A DNA stretch of 26,693 bases, taken from Clostridiales bacterium (GTDB lineage Bacteria > Bacillota > Clostridia > Lachnospirales > Cellulosilyticaceae). Of the stretch, positions 1 through 7,896 are shown piece by piece (positions within the stretch are counted from its first letter, which is position 1; each line of letters opens with the position of its first letter). The stretch is from assembly GCA_019418225.1 (NCBI GenBank), contig DYCF01000055.1, forward strand, positions 1-26,693, read 5' to 3'. Below the pieces are notes generated by a model, which was given only the letters and a program-made list of their open reading frames with translations, was not told the origin of the DNA and searched no databases. The translations under genes and the position numbers were made by a program.

Positions 1-33
1 AAATATAGTTGCTAAAATAGCTACATATTCCAT
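1..33 (-). CDS. 5' end of a gene with hydrophobic N-terminus (holin or other membrane protein?), cut by window edge
   Basis: An ATG at 33-31 follows a clear AGGAGG ribosome site (about 7 nt away) and opens a frame running off the window edge, giving MEYVAILATIF. The 11 visible residues are strongly hydrophobic, as expected for a first membrane segment. Its place right after the fibre genes, where phages of Firmicutes usually carry lysis genes, makes a holin plausible, but that is context only. The start is well supported; the product is not. Confidence 0.55.
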   Translation of the reverse strand, partial: MEYVAILATIF

Positions 34-106
34 GTGAGACCTCCTTATTATTTTTGTTTTCTCATGCTTTTAATTCTAGTTTATATTTAAGTTAGTAAAA
101 AAGGAA

Positions 107-133
107 TAAAAAATACACCTTATTAAAGGTATT
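107..133 (-). terminator. Probable intrinsic terminator after the fibre gene
   Basis: Read on the minus strand, AATACCTT is followed by a TAAT loop, AAGG, a 2-nt bulge and TATT, then a T-rich run. The stem is about 8 bp with a bulge and is AT-rich, so it is weak. It lies 18 bp beyond the stop of the 545-aa fibre gene, where a structural transcript would be expected to end or attenuate. Confidence 0.45.
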
Positions 134-150
134 TCTATATGCATTATTAA

Positions 151-1788
151 TTATTTTATCTCTATCTCAAAGCTTGTAGTAAGGGAATCTCCACTGTTGT
201 AAGTAACACCACTGGCACTAAGAATAGAGTCAAAATAAAATTTAAGACGTGGTCTACTTTCTGTTGCATAGTCTTGTATCTTACCTGTGTAAGTCTCAAG
301 CTTCTCTCCTGTACTTCTCATTCTGATAGCAAAACCATCTCCGTAGAATGTACCATCATAAAACTTGCTTGACGACAATAAAACACTGTCAGAAGTTGTT
401 GTATTATCTGTAGCCCTACACATGTTCGTTACATTGTCACTTGTGTAATTAACAATATCCTTATAAATGCTAAAAAGCCCTCCGCCACACAATCTGTTAA
501 TTACAAAGTTGTCGACAAGGATATTGTAAGTATTTCTTATAGTCAGCTTTCCATTTTCAAAGTCAAGCACTTTGTATCTTTTCACTACATCAGTTGATGG
601 TGTATCGCATCTATTTAACATAGATTCAACAAAAACAGTTAATCGATTAAATGTAGTTTTATCTATAGTTTCCGATGTCATGTCTACGACATTACCGTCA
701 GCCAATACAATGACATTTTGCATTAACTCATCACCATGATATCCACCAATGAAGTCAGCCGTCCCAACCTCTTTCAGTGGCCCTTCTATATCACTTGTTT
801 TAAAGATTTCAGTTTCGCCAACCCATAAATCAGTTAGTCTCCAAACTGATACATTAATACTTTCTTTAATGTAATTTTCTAGTGTATATGTTGCTTTTCC
901 TAGTGTTATATACATCCTATTTCCTTCTTTATAAAAGCAACCACCAAACTTTACATCAACTTCTTCTTTTGAATAAGTTTCGTATTTTGAATAAACATTG
1001 ACACCTTTTAGGCTATATGTTGTTGTTCCATTTACAAAGTTATCATAACTACCTTCAAGCACTTGTAAGTCAACATCTTCATTTGTATTTGTTACAACTA
1101 CGAACATATATGCATCATTTACACCTGTCGTAACCTTTACGTTTCTGAATATATTAAATTCGGGTGTAAGTGTTATAGTTGACTTTAAAGCACCATCAAT
1201 TGTTTGTGTCACTAAATCATCTGCTAATGTTGTGGCTGTAAAAATCTTAAAAACTGATGATGTAGTTGATGTTGACGACCTATTAATACTATACATTGTT
1301 GAAGGCTTTACTGGAATTATACACATCTTAGAGGTTGAACTTGTAATTATCTTGTAAGTACCACTACCACTAATGTAATAAGGAATATAATTACCATCAA
1401 ATAAGTTTGGCCTATTTAACTGAACCTTTTCAAAGAATGTTGTTTTCTCTGGTGTAATTGTCCCATCTGCAACAGTACTTTGTGATGCTTCAATTGCCTC
1501 TTTCATTTCTTCCTTTGTAGCTAAGCCTGTTAAATCAGGTAACTCTGGGATTTGTTCAATAACTTCTTTCTTGGCAGTTGAAATAGCCTGTTGCATTGCA
1601 ATAGAATTTACCTTATCATTCCATGTTTCTTTTTCCTGAGACGTTACATGGATATCTTCATTTGATTCATGTGTCCTATAGTCAGACTCTCCTTTTTCCC
1701 ATCTATTATAGTCTTCTGCATACACAGTAGTTCCTTCTTGTACAATATTTCCATCCGAATCTTTTGATTCATTTATAAAAGTCTTCAT
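151..1788 (-). CDS. Putative tail fibre / receptor-binding protein (545 aa)
   Basis: A 545-residue protein in the last position of the tail gene block. The N-terminal 60 residues (GTTVYAEDYNRWEKG, then a NEDIHVTSQEKETWND stretch) resemble the attachment region of many Firmicute phage fibre proteins, where an 'NxDIHVT..EK..WN' segment precedes a short helical part (about 60-105, with repeated KKE/KEE). The remainder, from about residue 120, is rich in Thr, Ser, Val, Tyr and Asn with no enzymatic motif I recognise, typical of beta-structured fibres. The start follows AAGGAGG. It presumably binds the baseplate by its N-terminus and the host surface by its C-terminus. The family is recognised by pattern only; the receptor is unknown. 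Confidence 0.65.
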   Translation of the reverse strand: MKTFINESKDSDGNIVQEGTTVYAEDYNRWEKGESDYRTHESNEDIHVTSQEKETWNDKVNSIAMQQAISTAKKEVIEQIPELPDLTGLATKEEMKEAIEASQSTVADGTITPEKTTFFEKVQLNRPNLFDGNYIPYYISGSGTYKIITSSTSKMCIIPVKPSTMYSINRSSTSTTSSVFKIFTATTLADDLVTQTIDGALKSTITLTPEFNIFRNVKVTTGVNDAYMFVVVTNTNEDVDLQVLEGSYDNFVNGTTTYSLKGVNVYSKYETYSKEEVDVKFGGCFYKEGNRMYITLGKATYTLENYIKESINVSVWRLTDLWVGETEIFKTSDIEGPLKEVGTADFIGGYHGDELMQNVIVLADGNVVDMTSETIDKTTFNRLTVFVESMLNRCDTPSTDVVKRYKVLDFENGKLTIRNTYNILVDNFVINRLCGGGLFSIYKDIVNYTSDNVTNMCRATDNTTTSDSVLLSSSKFYDGTFYGDGFAIRMRSTGEKLETYTGKIQDYATESRPRLKFYFDSILSASGVTYNSGDSLTTSFEIEIK

Positions 1789-1804
1789 TTTCTTCCTCCT
1801 TACT

Positions 1805-2275
1805 CTACCTTGTTCGCCCAGCTATTATTGCCCCTGCTCTTCCTACCCCTGCTATTGACAATGTGTATTCTTCAATACTTTCACTTGGCTTATCTCCTTC
1901 ATCATCTCCGCTACTCTCCATTTCAAACTTACTTCTAATATGATAAAGAAACTCATCAAAACTAAGGAATTTACTATCTTTTGCAATACATACTTTACAT
2001 TGATACGTACCAGAAACTGCTACTGCTTTTTTAGGAAGTACAACCCTACATAATCCTCTGGTAGGATATTCTTTTTCTGAATCAACCTCTATTATTTCTT
2101 TATTTGGTAACTGAATCTGAATAAATACATTTATTCCTTCTAAATTTAGTGGTATGCCATGATCCAATAAACAAAATTCTAATACGCAAGTATTAATATT
2201 ATTAGAATTAAAATACATTATTTCATCTAGTTCTACACCGTAGATATCTAAATCCAATCGATACTTTTTTTCCAT
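1805..2275 (-). CDS. BppU-like baseplate/fibre protein (156 aa)
   Basis: Residues 1-115 look like the N-terminal beta-domain of phage baseplate upper protein (BppU family): a MEKKYRLDLDIYG opening, a central 'LDHGIPLNLEGINVFIQI' strand pair, and GTYQCKVCIAK followed by an F-x-Y-x-I-R-S type strand. In that family this domain joins receptor-binding proteins to the baseplate. An acidic linker (GDDEGDKPSE) and a short Gly/Ala-rich tail follow. I chose the ATG at 2275 because AAGAAGG lies about 9 nt upstream; the ATG at 2284 touches that ribosome site. The gene before it stops at 2281, so the two are closely packed. Confidence 0.6.
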   Translation of the reverse strand: MEKKYRLDLDIYGVELDEIMYFNSNNINTCVLEFCLLDHGIPLNLEGINVFIQIQLPNKEIIEVDSEKEYPTRGLCRVVLPKKAVAVSGTYQCKVCIAKDSKFLSFDEFLYHIRSKFEMESSGDDEGDKPSESIEEYTLSIAGVGRAGAIIAGRTR

Positions 2276-2280
2276 ATCAA

Positions 2281-2547
2281 TCATCCTTCTTCTTGCAGCA
2301 CTAATGTTATATCAGTAAACTTTATTGCTACAATATTGCTTTTGTATTGCGTACTAATGTCCAAATTCAATGTGCTGTCACCGATTGATGCCAAACGCCC
2401 TGTATATTTCGTTTTTCTATCACCTATTGTCTGCACTAAAGTAAGCACATCACCGATTTTAAAATCCATTGTAGTTTCACTGCCACTTGTCTCATTTGCA
2501 TACTTAAAAACTAAATATGTTCCTTTTTCTATACTTGTAACTGTCAT
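2281..2547 (-). CDS. Small beta-rich protein of unknown function (88 aa)
   Basis: I do not recognise a family. The 88 residues alternate hydrophobic and polar positions (YLVFKY, DVLTLVQTIG, YTGRLASIGDSTLNLDI, IVAIKFTDITLVL), which suggests a small beta-barrel. There is no signal peptide, Cys or membrane segment. The ribosome site GGAGGG lies about 8 nt before the ATG. It sits between a membrane protein and the BppU-like gene and is followed at once by the latter, so a fibre or baseplate accessory role is a reasonable guess from position only. Confidence 0.6.
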   Translation of the reverse strand: MTVTSIEKGTYLVFKYANETSGSETTMDFKIGDVLTLVQTIGDRKTKYTGRLASIGDSTLNLDISTQYKSNIVAIKFTDITLVLQEEG

Positions 2548-2608
2548 CTTTTTAGCCCTCCGCGTTCTATTATTCTATATGCTGTTGTTTAACTACTGCC
2601 TCCGTTCT

Positions 2609-3034
2609 TTAAAATAATTTATAGTAAGGTTTCTCTTCTCTAAACAGCCAATACCTAAGATAATCATCTAAGATGATTGCTCCAATAGATAAGAAGAACC
2701 AAGCTATACTAAAATATAAGCTTATTTGTCCCATAAAATTAAATGGCATATTTGAATAATCCCAAATGTCAAGTTGTAGCCACAAGTTTAAAATTAATCC
2801 GCTTATAAGCTCTAGTATTGTTACTACTACTGCACCAATGACTGCTTGTACTATCATAGGTGTATCAAAAGTAAATACTTCATTAAGTAACCCTATAATT
2901 ACAAAGCATAATCCACCTAACACACCCATAGTCCAGTGTGTATGCCCTCTGTACAAGATCTCTATAAACAAGTACAAAAAAGCACCTATACTAAACAAGC
3001 ATAAGTGTTTAAATAGTATCGTATTCGATTTCAA
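2609..3034 (-). CDS. Multi-TM membrane protein, CmpB-like (putative ABC transporter type IV family)
   Basis: A 141-residue integral membrane protein with about four hydrophobic segments (roughly residues 8-26, 36-52, 58-84 and 100-122). Two short stretches, 'YRGHTHWTMGVLGG' and 'WDYSNMPFNFMGQI', match what I know of the ABC_trans_CmpB family, a poorly characterised group common in Clostridia. The start is a TTG at 3034 with GGAGG 9 nt upstream, inside the end of the preceding gene. In a phage tail-fibre and lysis region such a protein could serve as a holin-like or envelope-modifying factor, but nothing in the sequence proves this. The family assignment is from memory of the motif. Confidence 0.6.
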   Translation of the reverse strand: MKSNTILFKHLCLFSIGAFLYLFIEILYRGHTHWTMGVLGGLCFVIIGLLNEVFTFDTPMIVQAVIGAVVVTILELISGLILNLWLQLDIWDYSNMPFNFMGQISLYFSIAWFFLSIGAIILDDYLRYWLFREEKPYYKLF

Positions 3035-3569
3035 TACCTTCTACCTCCTCTGGTGTATTGCATTCATTAATTTTTATCTCAAGTTGCTGCTGCTTCTTTA
3101 TTCTAGGAAGAACATAATCTGCAATCTGGAATGACAATGTACTTAACTCCTCATAAGTCCATTCTTCACACACGCCACCTGCCCTATTCCATGTAAGTTG
3201 CATTTTCATTCCTGTCTGTGCAGCTATAGAATATATCATAAGCATTTGTGTAAGCTGAGTCTGTTTTTCTTGCGTTACTGTATAATATTCACCATTTTTA
3301 TTGTGTATTTCACTTAGCAAAGGGTGTTTCTCTAGCCATTGTGATAGTTGTTCTTTTGACTCTTTCACCTTTTTTGCTTTATAATCTTCAAGGCTATAAT
3401 CTATTCTTGGTTCACTAAATATATGTGTTTTGGGATTATATTTCTTATACTTACTTGCTTGTTGATACTCTCCAATAGTAACTTGAATATCATCTTTTTT
3501 TACATCAAATGTTGATGCGGTTTTGATGATGTTATTATTTTCATCAACATTTATTATATATTTATTCAT
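3009..3569 (-). CDS. Tail-fibre-associated protein, XkdW/DUF4376-like (186 aa)
   Basis: A 186-residue soluble protein. The start MNKYIINVDENNNII is typical of small proteins that accompany phage fibres. The C-terminal half (from about residue 85: YYTVTQEKQTQLTQMLMIYS, a Trp-containing segment, and a final KINECNTPEEVEGIEIEY) resembles the XkdW/DUF4376-type domain, in which helices end with an 'I..a.T.eEL..I' motif. AGGAG lies 7 nt before the ATG. The last 26 bp overlap the membrane-protein gene. The role is probably fibre assembly or baseplate attachment, inferred from family resemblance and position. Confidence 0.5.
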   Translation of the reverse strand: MNKYIINVDENNNIIKTASTFDVKKDDIQVTIGEYQQASKYKKYNPKTHIFSEPRIDYSLEDYKAKKVKESKEQLSQWLEKHPLLSEIHNKNGEYYTVTQEKQTQLTQMLMIYSIAAQTGMKMQLTWNRAGGVCEEWTYEELSTLSFQIADYVLPRIKKQQQLEIKINECNTPEEVEGIEIEYDTI

Positions 3570-3578
3570 TGCAGTCTC

Positions 3579-4349
3579 CTATTTATTTGTAAAATATTGT
3601 AACAAATAATTATAAGTAAGTTTAGAACTATTCGAATGTGAAACGTATAATTCTACACTAGATTCAAATGGTATGTCTATATAATTGTTACTAATAGCCA
3701 TTAGAGAATCAATCTTTTGTATACCATCAACTACTATTTTATACACTGGATTTGTTGCTGAATATGAACAAACACGTACCATTCCACCTTTTAAGTTTGT
3801 ATAACTTTTTAGCAGTACGTAATCGGTCCCTGTTGTAATTGAAATCTTTTCGTATTGAACTTCTTTCCCTACAATATCCCCATTATTACATTTATTTAGT
3901 AGGGCATTAAGCTTCGCCATAGCTGTACCTGCTGTGATTGTGCCTCCTGTATCAGTAGTGGTACCTACCAAACTATCTATTATGTATGATAATTTTTGTG
4001 ATAATACACCAGTTTTACTAGCAGTATTATTAGTATTTGTATTAGTTTCAAGTGCATCTACAAAATTAATAATTGCATTAAGTTTAGCTAAAGCTGTCCC
4101 TGCTGTAGAACTACCTCCTGTGTCAGAAGTTGAACCTAAAAGATTATTAATAATCTTTGTTACATCTGTTTGTAAAGCTGAAATATTTGTGTTACTTGTA
4201 GTACTGTTGCTTAATAAAGCGTTAAGCTTTGCCATAGTAGTACCTGTGGTTGCTGTTCCTCCAGTATCAGTAGTAGCCCCCATTCTATCAAGAATAGCTG
4301 AAATATCATTTTCATCAGCAACTCTTGTCCATCCTGTAGTATTTGCCAT
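3579..4349 (-). CDS. Fibre-type structural protein with three internal repeats (256 aa)
   Basis: The first 155 residues contain three copies of a unit ending in DTGG-x-x-T-x-GT-x-x-AKLNAL-x-N, at about residues 17-48, 65-94 and 122-152, separated by Asn/Thr-rich spacers. The same motif occurs in other phage tail or fibre proteins I know, where it probably forms short trimeric helix-turn segments. Residues 165-256 form a beta-rich C-terminal domain (YEKISITTGTDYVLLKSY and onward) that could be a small receptor or carbohydrate-binding head. The ATG shares its A with the stop codon of the preceding gene (TAATG), and GGAGGTG precedes it. Confidence 0.6.
   Translation of the reverse strand: MANTTGWTRVADENDISAILDRMGATTDTGGTATTGTTMAKLNALLSNSTTSNTNISALQTDVTKIINNLLGSTSDTGGSSTAGTALAKLNAIINFVDALETNTNTNNTASKTGVLSQKLSYIIDSLVGTTTDTGGTITAGTAMAKLNALLNKCNNGDIVGKEVQYEKISITTGTDYVLLKSYTNLKGGMVRVCSYSATNPVYKIVVDGIQKIDSLMAISNNYIDIPFESSVELYVSHSNSSKLTYNYLLQYFTNK
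3894..4301 (-). repeat. Three diverged in-gene repeats encoding the DTGG...AKLNAL motif
   Basis: The units lie at about 3894-3986, 4068-4157 and 4206-4301. They are similar in DNA as well as protein: each has a gcattaag-type segment and a cctcc(t/a)gt(a/g)tcag segment. They point to duplication within the gene followed by divergence. Confidence 0.7.
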
Positions 4350-4858
4350 TAGCTTACACCTCCAAATATAGTCTCAATATTATCTGCAGTAACAACACTA
4401 TGATACTTAGTAGGTGTGCCATTGACTAAACAAGAAAACTGTAATGCAGCTGTATCTGTAGCATACTTTTCAATTCTTAAATCTCCTACTGAAGATGGGT
4501 ATCTATTATTTTCCTGAGATACATGAGCTAGCAATATGCTCTTTACTTTCATACTTCTTATGATAGATACAATAGATGTTTGTGCTGTATATCCTTCATT
4601 GATAGCACTAAAGTTATCATAATGAGTAACTGACTCATAATTTGTATTCATCATTGTATATAAAGCATTAATCTTATACTCTAAGATGTAACCAAACAAA
4701 TTAAAATCTTGTGTTGTTGGAATACCATTATTTCCGTTAACAATAGCATTCCACCCTTCTTCCCAATCTTTATCTGTTACCTCTGCAAGACTTCCTTGTG
4801 ATGCGAAACATTTAGCAAACAACTCTTGCAATGTCAAATCCTTCATCAAATCACCCAA
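4349..4858 (-). CDS. Baseplate-distal protein of unknown function (169 aa)
   Basis: I do not recognise a named family. The protein is mixed alpha/beta with no membrane segment; its middle (YTAQTSIVSIIRSMKVKSIL, then HVSQENNRYPSSVGDLRI) and the final VVTADNIETIFGG suggest a small structural protein. It sits between the DUF2612/I-like protein and the repeat-bearing fibre protein, so it may link baseplate and fibre. Start choice: the in-frame ATG at 4867 directly abuts AAAGGAGG and is too close to use. The TTG at 4858 has ideal spacing (9 nt), and an ATG at 4846 after GGGTGA is the other option. Confidence 0.55.
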   Translation of the reverse strand: MGDLMKDLTLQELFAKCFASQGSLAEVTDKDWEEGWNAIVNGNNGIPTTQDFNLFGYILEYKINALYTMMNTNYESVTHYDNFSAINEGYTAQTSIVSIIRSMKVKSILLAHVSQENNRYPSSVGDLRIEKYATDTAALQFSCLVNGTPTKYHSVVTADNIETIFGGVS

Positions 4859-4873
4859 ATTAACCATCCTCCT

Positions 4874-5446
4874 TTAGTAAATTACTTCTTTAGCCATTTT
4901 ACCTTCACTAAATCCTAGTGCTGTTTCATTTGTGTCTTTAAAACCGAAAAATTCAAGTGCGAATACATCAACTTTTAATGCTACACCAGCAGGTTTAATA
5001 AACAATAGAGCATTTTTCATCATTTCTAATTGTTCATCCTTAATATTTGCACCTATTTGTACAAACATTGTTGCTGGATATTCTTTTCTTTCCCAATAGT
5101 AGATATATTTCGGAGCATACATAAGCTTACATGCTTCGCAAAATTGTGGGAATGTACAATTACTTACATTTTTAAGAGCCTTCCACTTAAGAAAAAGCTT
5201 GTATCTTTCATCTGTCATTTCAATACTGGGAATACCTGCATGTTTCCATGCTGTATTTCTTGACATTACTACTATGTCACCTATCCCATCCAACTGCTTA
5301 CCTATACTTGTATCAAACCACCTCTCTGTATTAAGCTCATCGAACACTTCTTTTAACTGATTTAATTCTTCGTTGAATGCATTTAGTAATGCATCCATAT
5401 AGAAATGTCCTCTAAATTGTTCTGGTATTCCGTCTTTAAGATCCAC
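4874..5446 (-). CDS. Baseplate protein, DUF2612 / P2 gpI-like (190 aa)
   Basis: The pattern near residues 30-60 (ELNQLKEVFDELNTERWFDTSIGKQLDGIGDIV) is characteristic of DUF2612 proteins, the counterpart of P2 gpI and related tail-wedge proteins. These sit next to the J protein in contractile-tail phages and join wedge to fibre. The gene starts with GTG (5446), with AGAGGTGG 7 nt upstream, and overlaps the end of the J gene by 11 bp, consistent with coupled translation. There is no signal peptide or membrane segment. Confidence 0.75.
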   Translation of the reverse strand: MDLKDGIPEQFRGHFYMDALLNAFNEELNQLKEVFDELNTERWFDTSIGKQLDGIGDIVVMSRNTAWKHAGIPSIEMTDERYKLFLKWKALKNVSNCTFPQFCEACKLMYAPKYIYYWERKEYPATMFVQIGANIKDEQLEMMKNALLFIKPAGVALKVDVFALEFFGFKDTNETALGFSEGKMAKEVIY

Positions 5447-6872
5447 TTAGTACCACCTCTATTCTGTCTGTAGAGATTGATACCTTTTCCCTTGGACCTA
5501 CATCTATATTATCTAAATTATAGTCTACTGGTTCGGTGTCACTTATTGCTGCTCTTATTTCTATGTATTTCACTCCTGTTATATTTTTGTATATATCAAC
5601 AAGTAATGTTTGCAAGTAAATATTTTCACCTACACTAGTATTGATACTACTAATTATTGAATCCTTTACAATACTTACATAGTTTGGCTGTATAGCATTA
5701 CCATCCCTTGTAAGAGTTACTTTCAACCAAGTATTTAGGCTTGTCGGCCTATTAAATCGTATTTTATGAGTATTACCATAATCGTCTAGTATTGAAACCT
5801 CTTCATTTCCGTATGTTTGAATACCTGTGGCCTTTTTGTTATAGATACATTTCGCTATTGTAGAGGCACTTCCACCCTCTGCAACAATTTCTATACTGTG
5901 TGGAGGTCTACCATATTCATCTTCTACATTAGTGTCATTCTCATACGCTATAAGAGCTGTAATATCCTCTACATTCTCAGTGATTTCAGCAACAATACTT
6001 TCAATCATATTGCTTGAATGCAAAAATATGCGTTTCAAATAAGAATGTCTTGCCTCAATATCTGTTTCTTCATCACGGCCAAGAATAGGATCTGTTTCAT
6101 TTGTAACAGATTGTAATCCTGCAACTAATGTTGTTATTTCTGTAATTGTATTAAATGGCAACAAGACCTGACCATAATCTTCACTTTCAAAAGTAATATT
6201 AGCTGATACGCTTGTAACGACAATATTATCACTTGTAACCATAGTATGGCTGCTATGCTTAGATTTTGATGTAAGCGTTATACATAAATTATTTAAATCT
6301 AGCACCTTGTCAATTGTAGCATACTCTATTTCATCATACAGTGCTTGTAATGTTACTACTGGATCACTACTAACACCTATAGTAGAGAATAGTGTACCAT
6401 TTATCTCCACACTATAAGTAGCTCCTATATCTGAAATAATTCCAAAAGTTATACTTAAGAAATTTTCTCTACTTATCGTTTGATTTTTAGAACATATAAA
6501 ACTTTTAACAGGTTGTGTAGTAGACTTTAACATAGCGCCGTATGGTATAAGCGTACCATCACTTCCAGTGCATTTTATATTATATTTAGTCTTTGTACGA
6601 CATAACCTTGTAACTCCACCTAACTGCATAGCATTATCTAAATTTATTCCGGATGCACTAGAAGGATACTGGCTATAGTATGTATCTTGCGCTAATTCCC
6701 ATAAGGCTGCTATTTCATCACTAAAACTAGTAATTAGCACGTTTAATGCACTTTGAGGATTGATAGAAGGGTCTATTCCCCAACTATCTTTTAATCTAGT
6801 ACATATATCTGATTTAATTACATCAAGCCTTTTCAACATAAATCCATTTTCTGTTACGCCATAGTTACTCAT
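5436..6872 (-). CDS. Baseplate J-like protein (478 aa)
   Basis: A 478-residue protein of the baseplate J / gp6-like family, which forms the wedge ring around the hub. Family signs are the N-terminal helix region (RLKDSWGIDPSINPQSALN, then an ALWELAQDTYYSQYPSSASG segment followed by LD), the 'ETDPILGRDEETDIEARHSYLKRI' type region near residues 255-280, and the closing segment in which P-V-D-Y-x-L-x-N-I precedes final beta-strands. The ATG at 6872 lies inside the last codons of the gp25-like gene and uses a GGAGG site about 9 nt away. Order gp25-like, J, I is the standard contractile-tail wedge cassette. Confidence 0.85.
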   Translation of the reverse strand: MSNYGVTENGFMLKRLDVIKSDICTRLKDSWGIDPSINPQSALNVLITSFSDEIAALWELAQDTYYSQYPSSASGINLDNAMQLGGVTRLCRTKTKYNIKCTGSDGTLIPYGAMLKSTTQPVKSFICSKNQTISRENFLSITFGIISDIGATYSVEINGTLFSTIGVSSDPVVTLQALYDEIEYATIDKVLDLNNLCITLTSKSKHSSHTMVTSDNIVVTSVSANITFESEDYGQVLLPFNTITEITTLVAGLQSVTNETDPILGRDEETDIEARHSYLKRIFLHSSNMIESIVAEITENVEDITALIAYENDTNVEDEYGRPPHSIEIVAEGGSASTIAKCIYNKKATGIQTYGNEEVSILDDYGNTHKIRFNRPTSLNTWLKVTLTRDGNAIQPNYVSIVKDSIISSINTSVGENIYLQTLLVDIYKNITGVKYIEIRAAISDTEPVDYNLDNIDVGPREKVSISTDRIEVVLSGS

Positions 6873-7218
6873 GCATCTTTACCTCCTCTTCTAAAATTTC
6901 ACCACTTTTAAGTGTTACTTTGTATGATACATATAACTTTCTTGTGACATTACTAACATCAACCTTAATAGCATCTACATTCTTAACTTTATCTACTAAT
7001 AAAATTTGCTCTGTAAACAATCTTTCTATAGTTCTTAAGTCATATCCTTTAACAAATATACTTTCATAATATGGTACACCATACGAGGTATTAAAACGCC
7101 ATTCACCTAAGAACCATCTTAGTCTTATAGCTATTGCTTGTGATACGCTTTCTGTCAGCACAATATCACCATCTAATATCATTAAATCTCCTCCACCATC
7201 TAATAGCACATCAAACAT
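6865..7218 (-). CDS. Baseplate wedge protein, gp25/W-like (117 aa)
   Basis: The segment GDIVLTESVSQAIAIRLRWF followed by LGEWRFNTSYGVPYYE is the core signature of gp25/W-like or DUF2634-type wedge proteins: a helix with an alternating polar face, then the E-W-x-x-N-x-x-x-G-x-P-Y turn. T4 gp25 relatives help start sheath polymerisation at the baseplate. The length (117 aa) fits the family. The ribosome site GGGAGGG precedes the ATG. The final codons ATGCATGAGTAA contain the start of the J gene. Confidence 0.8.
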   Translation of the reverse strand: MFDVLLDGGGDLMILDGDIVLTESVSQAIAIRLRWFLGEWRFNTSYGVPYYESIFVKGYDLRTIERLFTEQILLVDKVKNVDAIKVDVSNVTRKLYVSYKVTLKSGEILEEEVKMHE

Positions 7219-7233
7219 TTTTAACCCTCCCTA

Positions 7234-7896
7234 CTATTTCATAATACTTGTAGAGCCACCTTCGCTATCCGTATGAATATGTTGTCCAACGTCTATTCCA
7301 GCTACATTACATGCTTCAATTTCAGCATTATCAGCTTTAAGTTGTTCAGTATTAATACTTTTGCAAGTACCAGATCCGGAGGCTTCCATAGCACCATCTA
7401 TACGCAAATTGCCTTTGATTTCTATAACAGGCGTTTCAATACATATTTTTTCTTTCTGCATACTTAAAAAGCTATTATTGTTTTTCAAAACAATAGCATT
7501 TTCATCATTAGCCTTTTTAATAGCATCATTTGAGCTTTTGAAAAGACCTGGTATAGCAATAGCATTTGTTAAATCGTGGTGTAATTCACTTGATGACCCA
7601 CCATGCATAAAATAATCAAGTTCTTGCTCACTAAATACTAATAGGCACCCATCACCACTTCTTACAGGGAATGCTATTACGATATTAGATGTTTGAGGTA
7701 TTATAACTGGTACGTCTGAAATAGCTGGATATGCCATTTCTTCACCTGCTGGTGTCTTAAAGCAACCTATTGGTTGTACCACTGCCTTACATGTTGAAGG
7801 GTCAAAGCTTTGAATAGTACCTGGTAATGCTGTATGTACTCCATTAACTGTGTTTTGTATTTTATTTTCTATTTCTTCAACTAATCTTTGATTCAT
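7234..7896 (-). CDS. Central tail spike / cell-puncturing protein, Gp138 N-terminal domain type (220 aa)
   Basis: Residues 20-100 look like the Gp138 N-terminal OB-fold domain (HTALPGTIQSFDPSTCKAVV, a 'VPVIIPQT' strand, then the FPVRSGDGCLLVFSEQELD segment), known from phage phi92 gp138 and related short spikes. Residues 130-205 form a beta-helix-like stalk. Near the end is H206-I-H208, matching the His-x-His iron-binding tip seen in P2 gpV and phi92 gp138. There is no lysozyme domain, so penetration would be mechanical. The start overlaps the hub stop codon (ATGA) and has GGAGG upstream. Confidence 0.8.
   Translation of the reverse strand: MNQRLVEEIENKIQNTVNGVHTALPGTIQSFDPSTCKAVVQPIGCFKTPAGEEMAYPAISDVPVIIPQTSNIVIAFPVRSGDGCLLVFSEQELDYFMHGGSSSELHHDLTNAIAIPGLFKSSNDAIKKANDENAIVLKNNNSFLSMQKEKICIETPVIEIKGNLRIDGAMEASGSGTCKSINTEQLKADNAEIEACNVAGIDVGQHIHTDSEGGSTSIMK

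Noticed and set aside
34..106. Possible sigma-A promoter for the gene at the window start (TTTACT ... TAGAAT)
   Set aside because: The spacing is 15 bp and the boxes are poor matches in an AT-rich stretch; not strong enough to call.
2548..2608. Orphan GGAGG (about 2596-2600) suggesting a tiny gene
   Set aside because: No ATG, GTG or TTG at usable spacing followed by a frame of more than a few codons.
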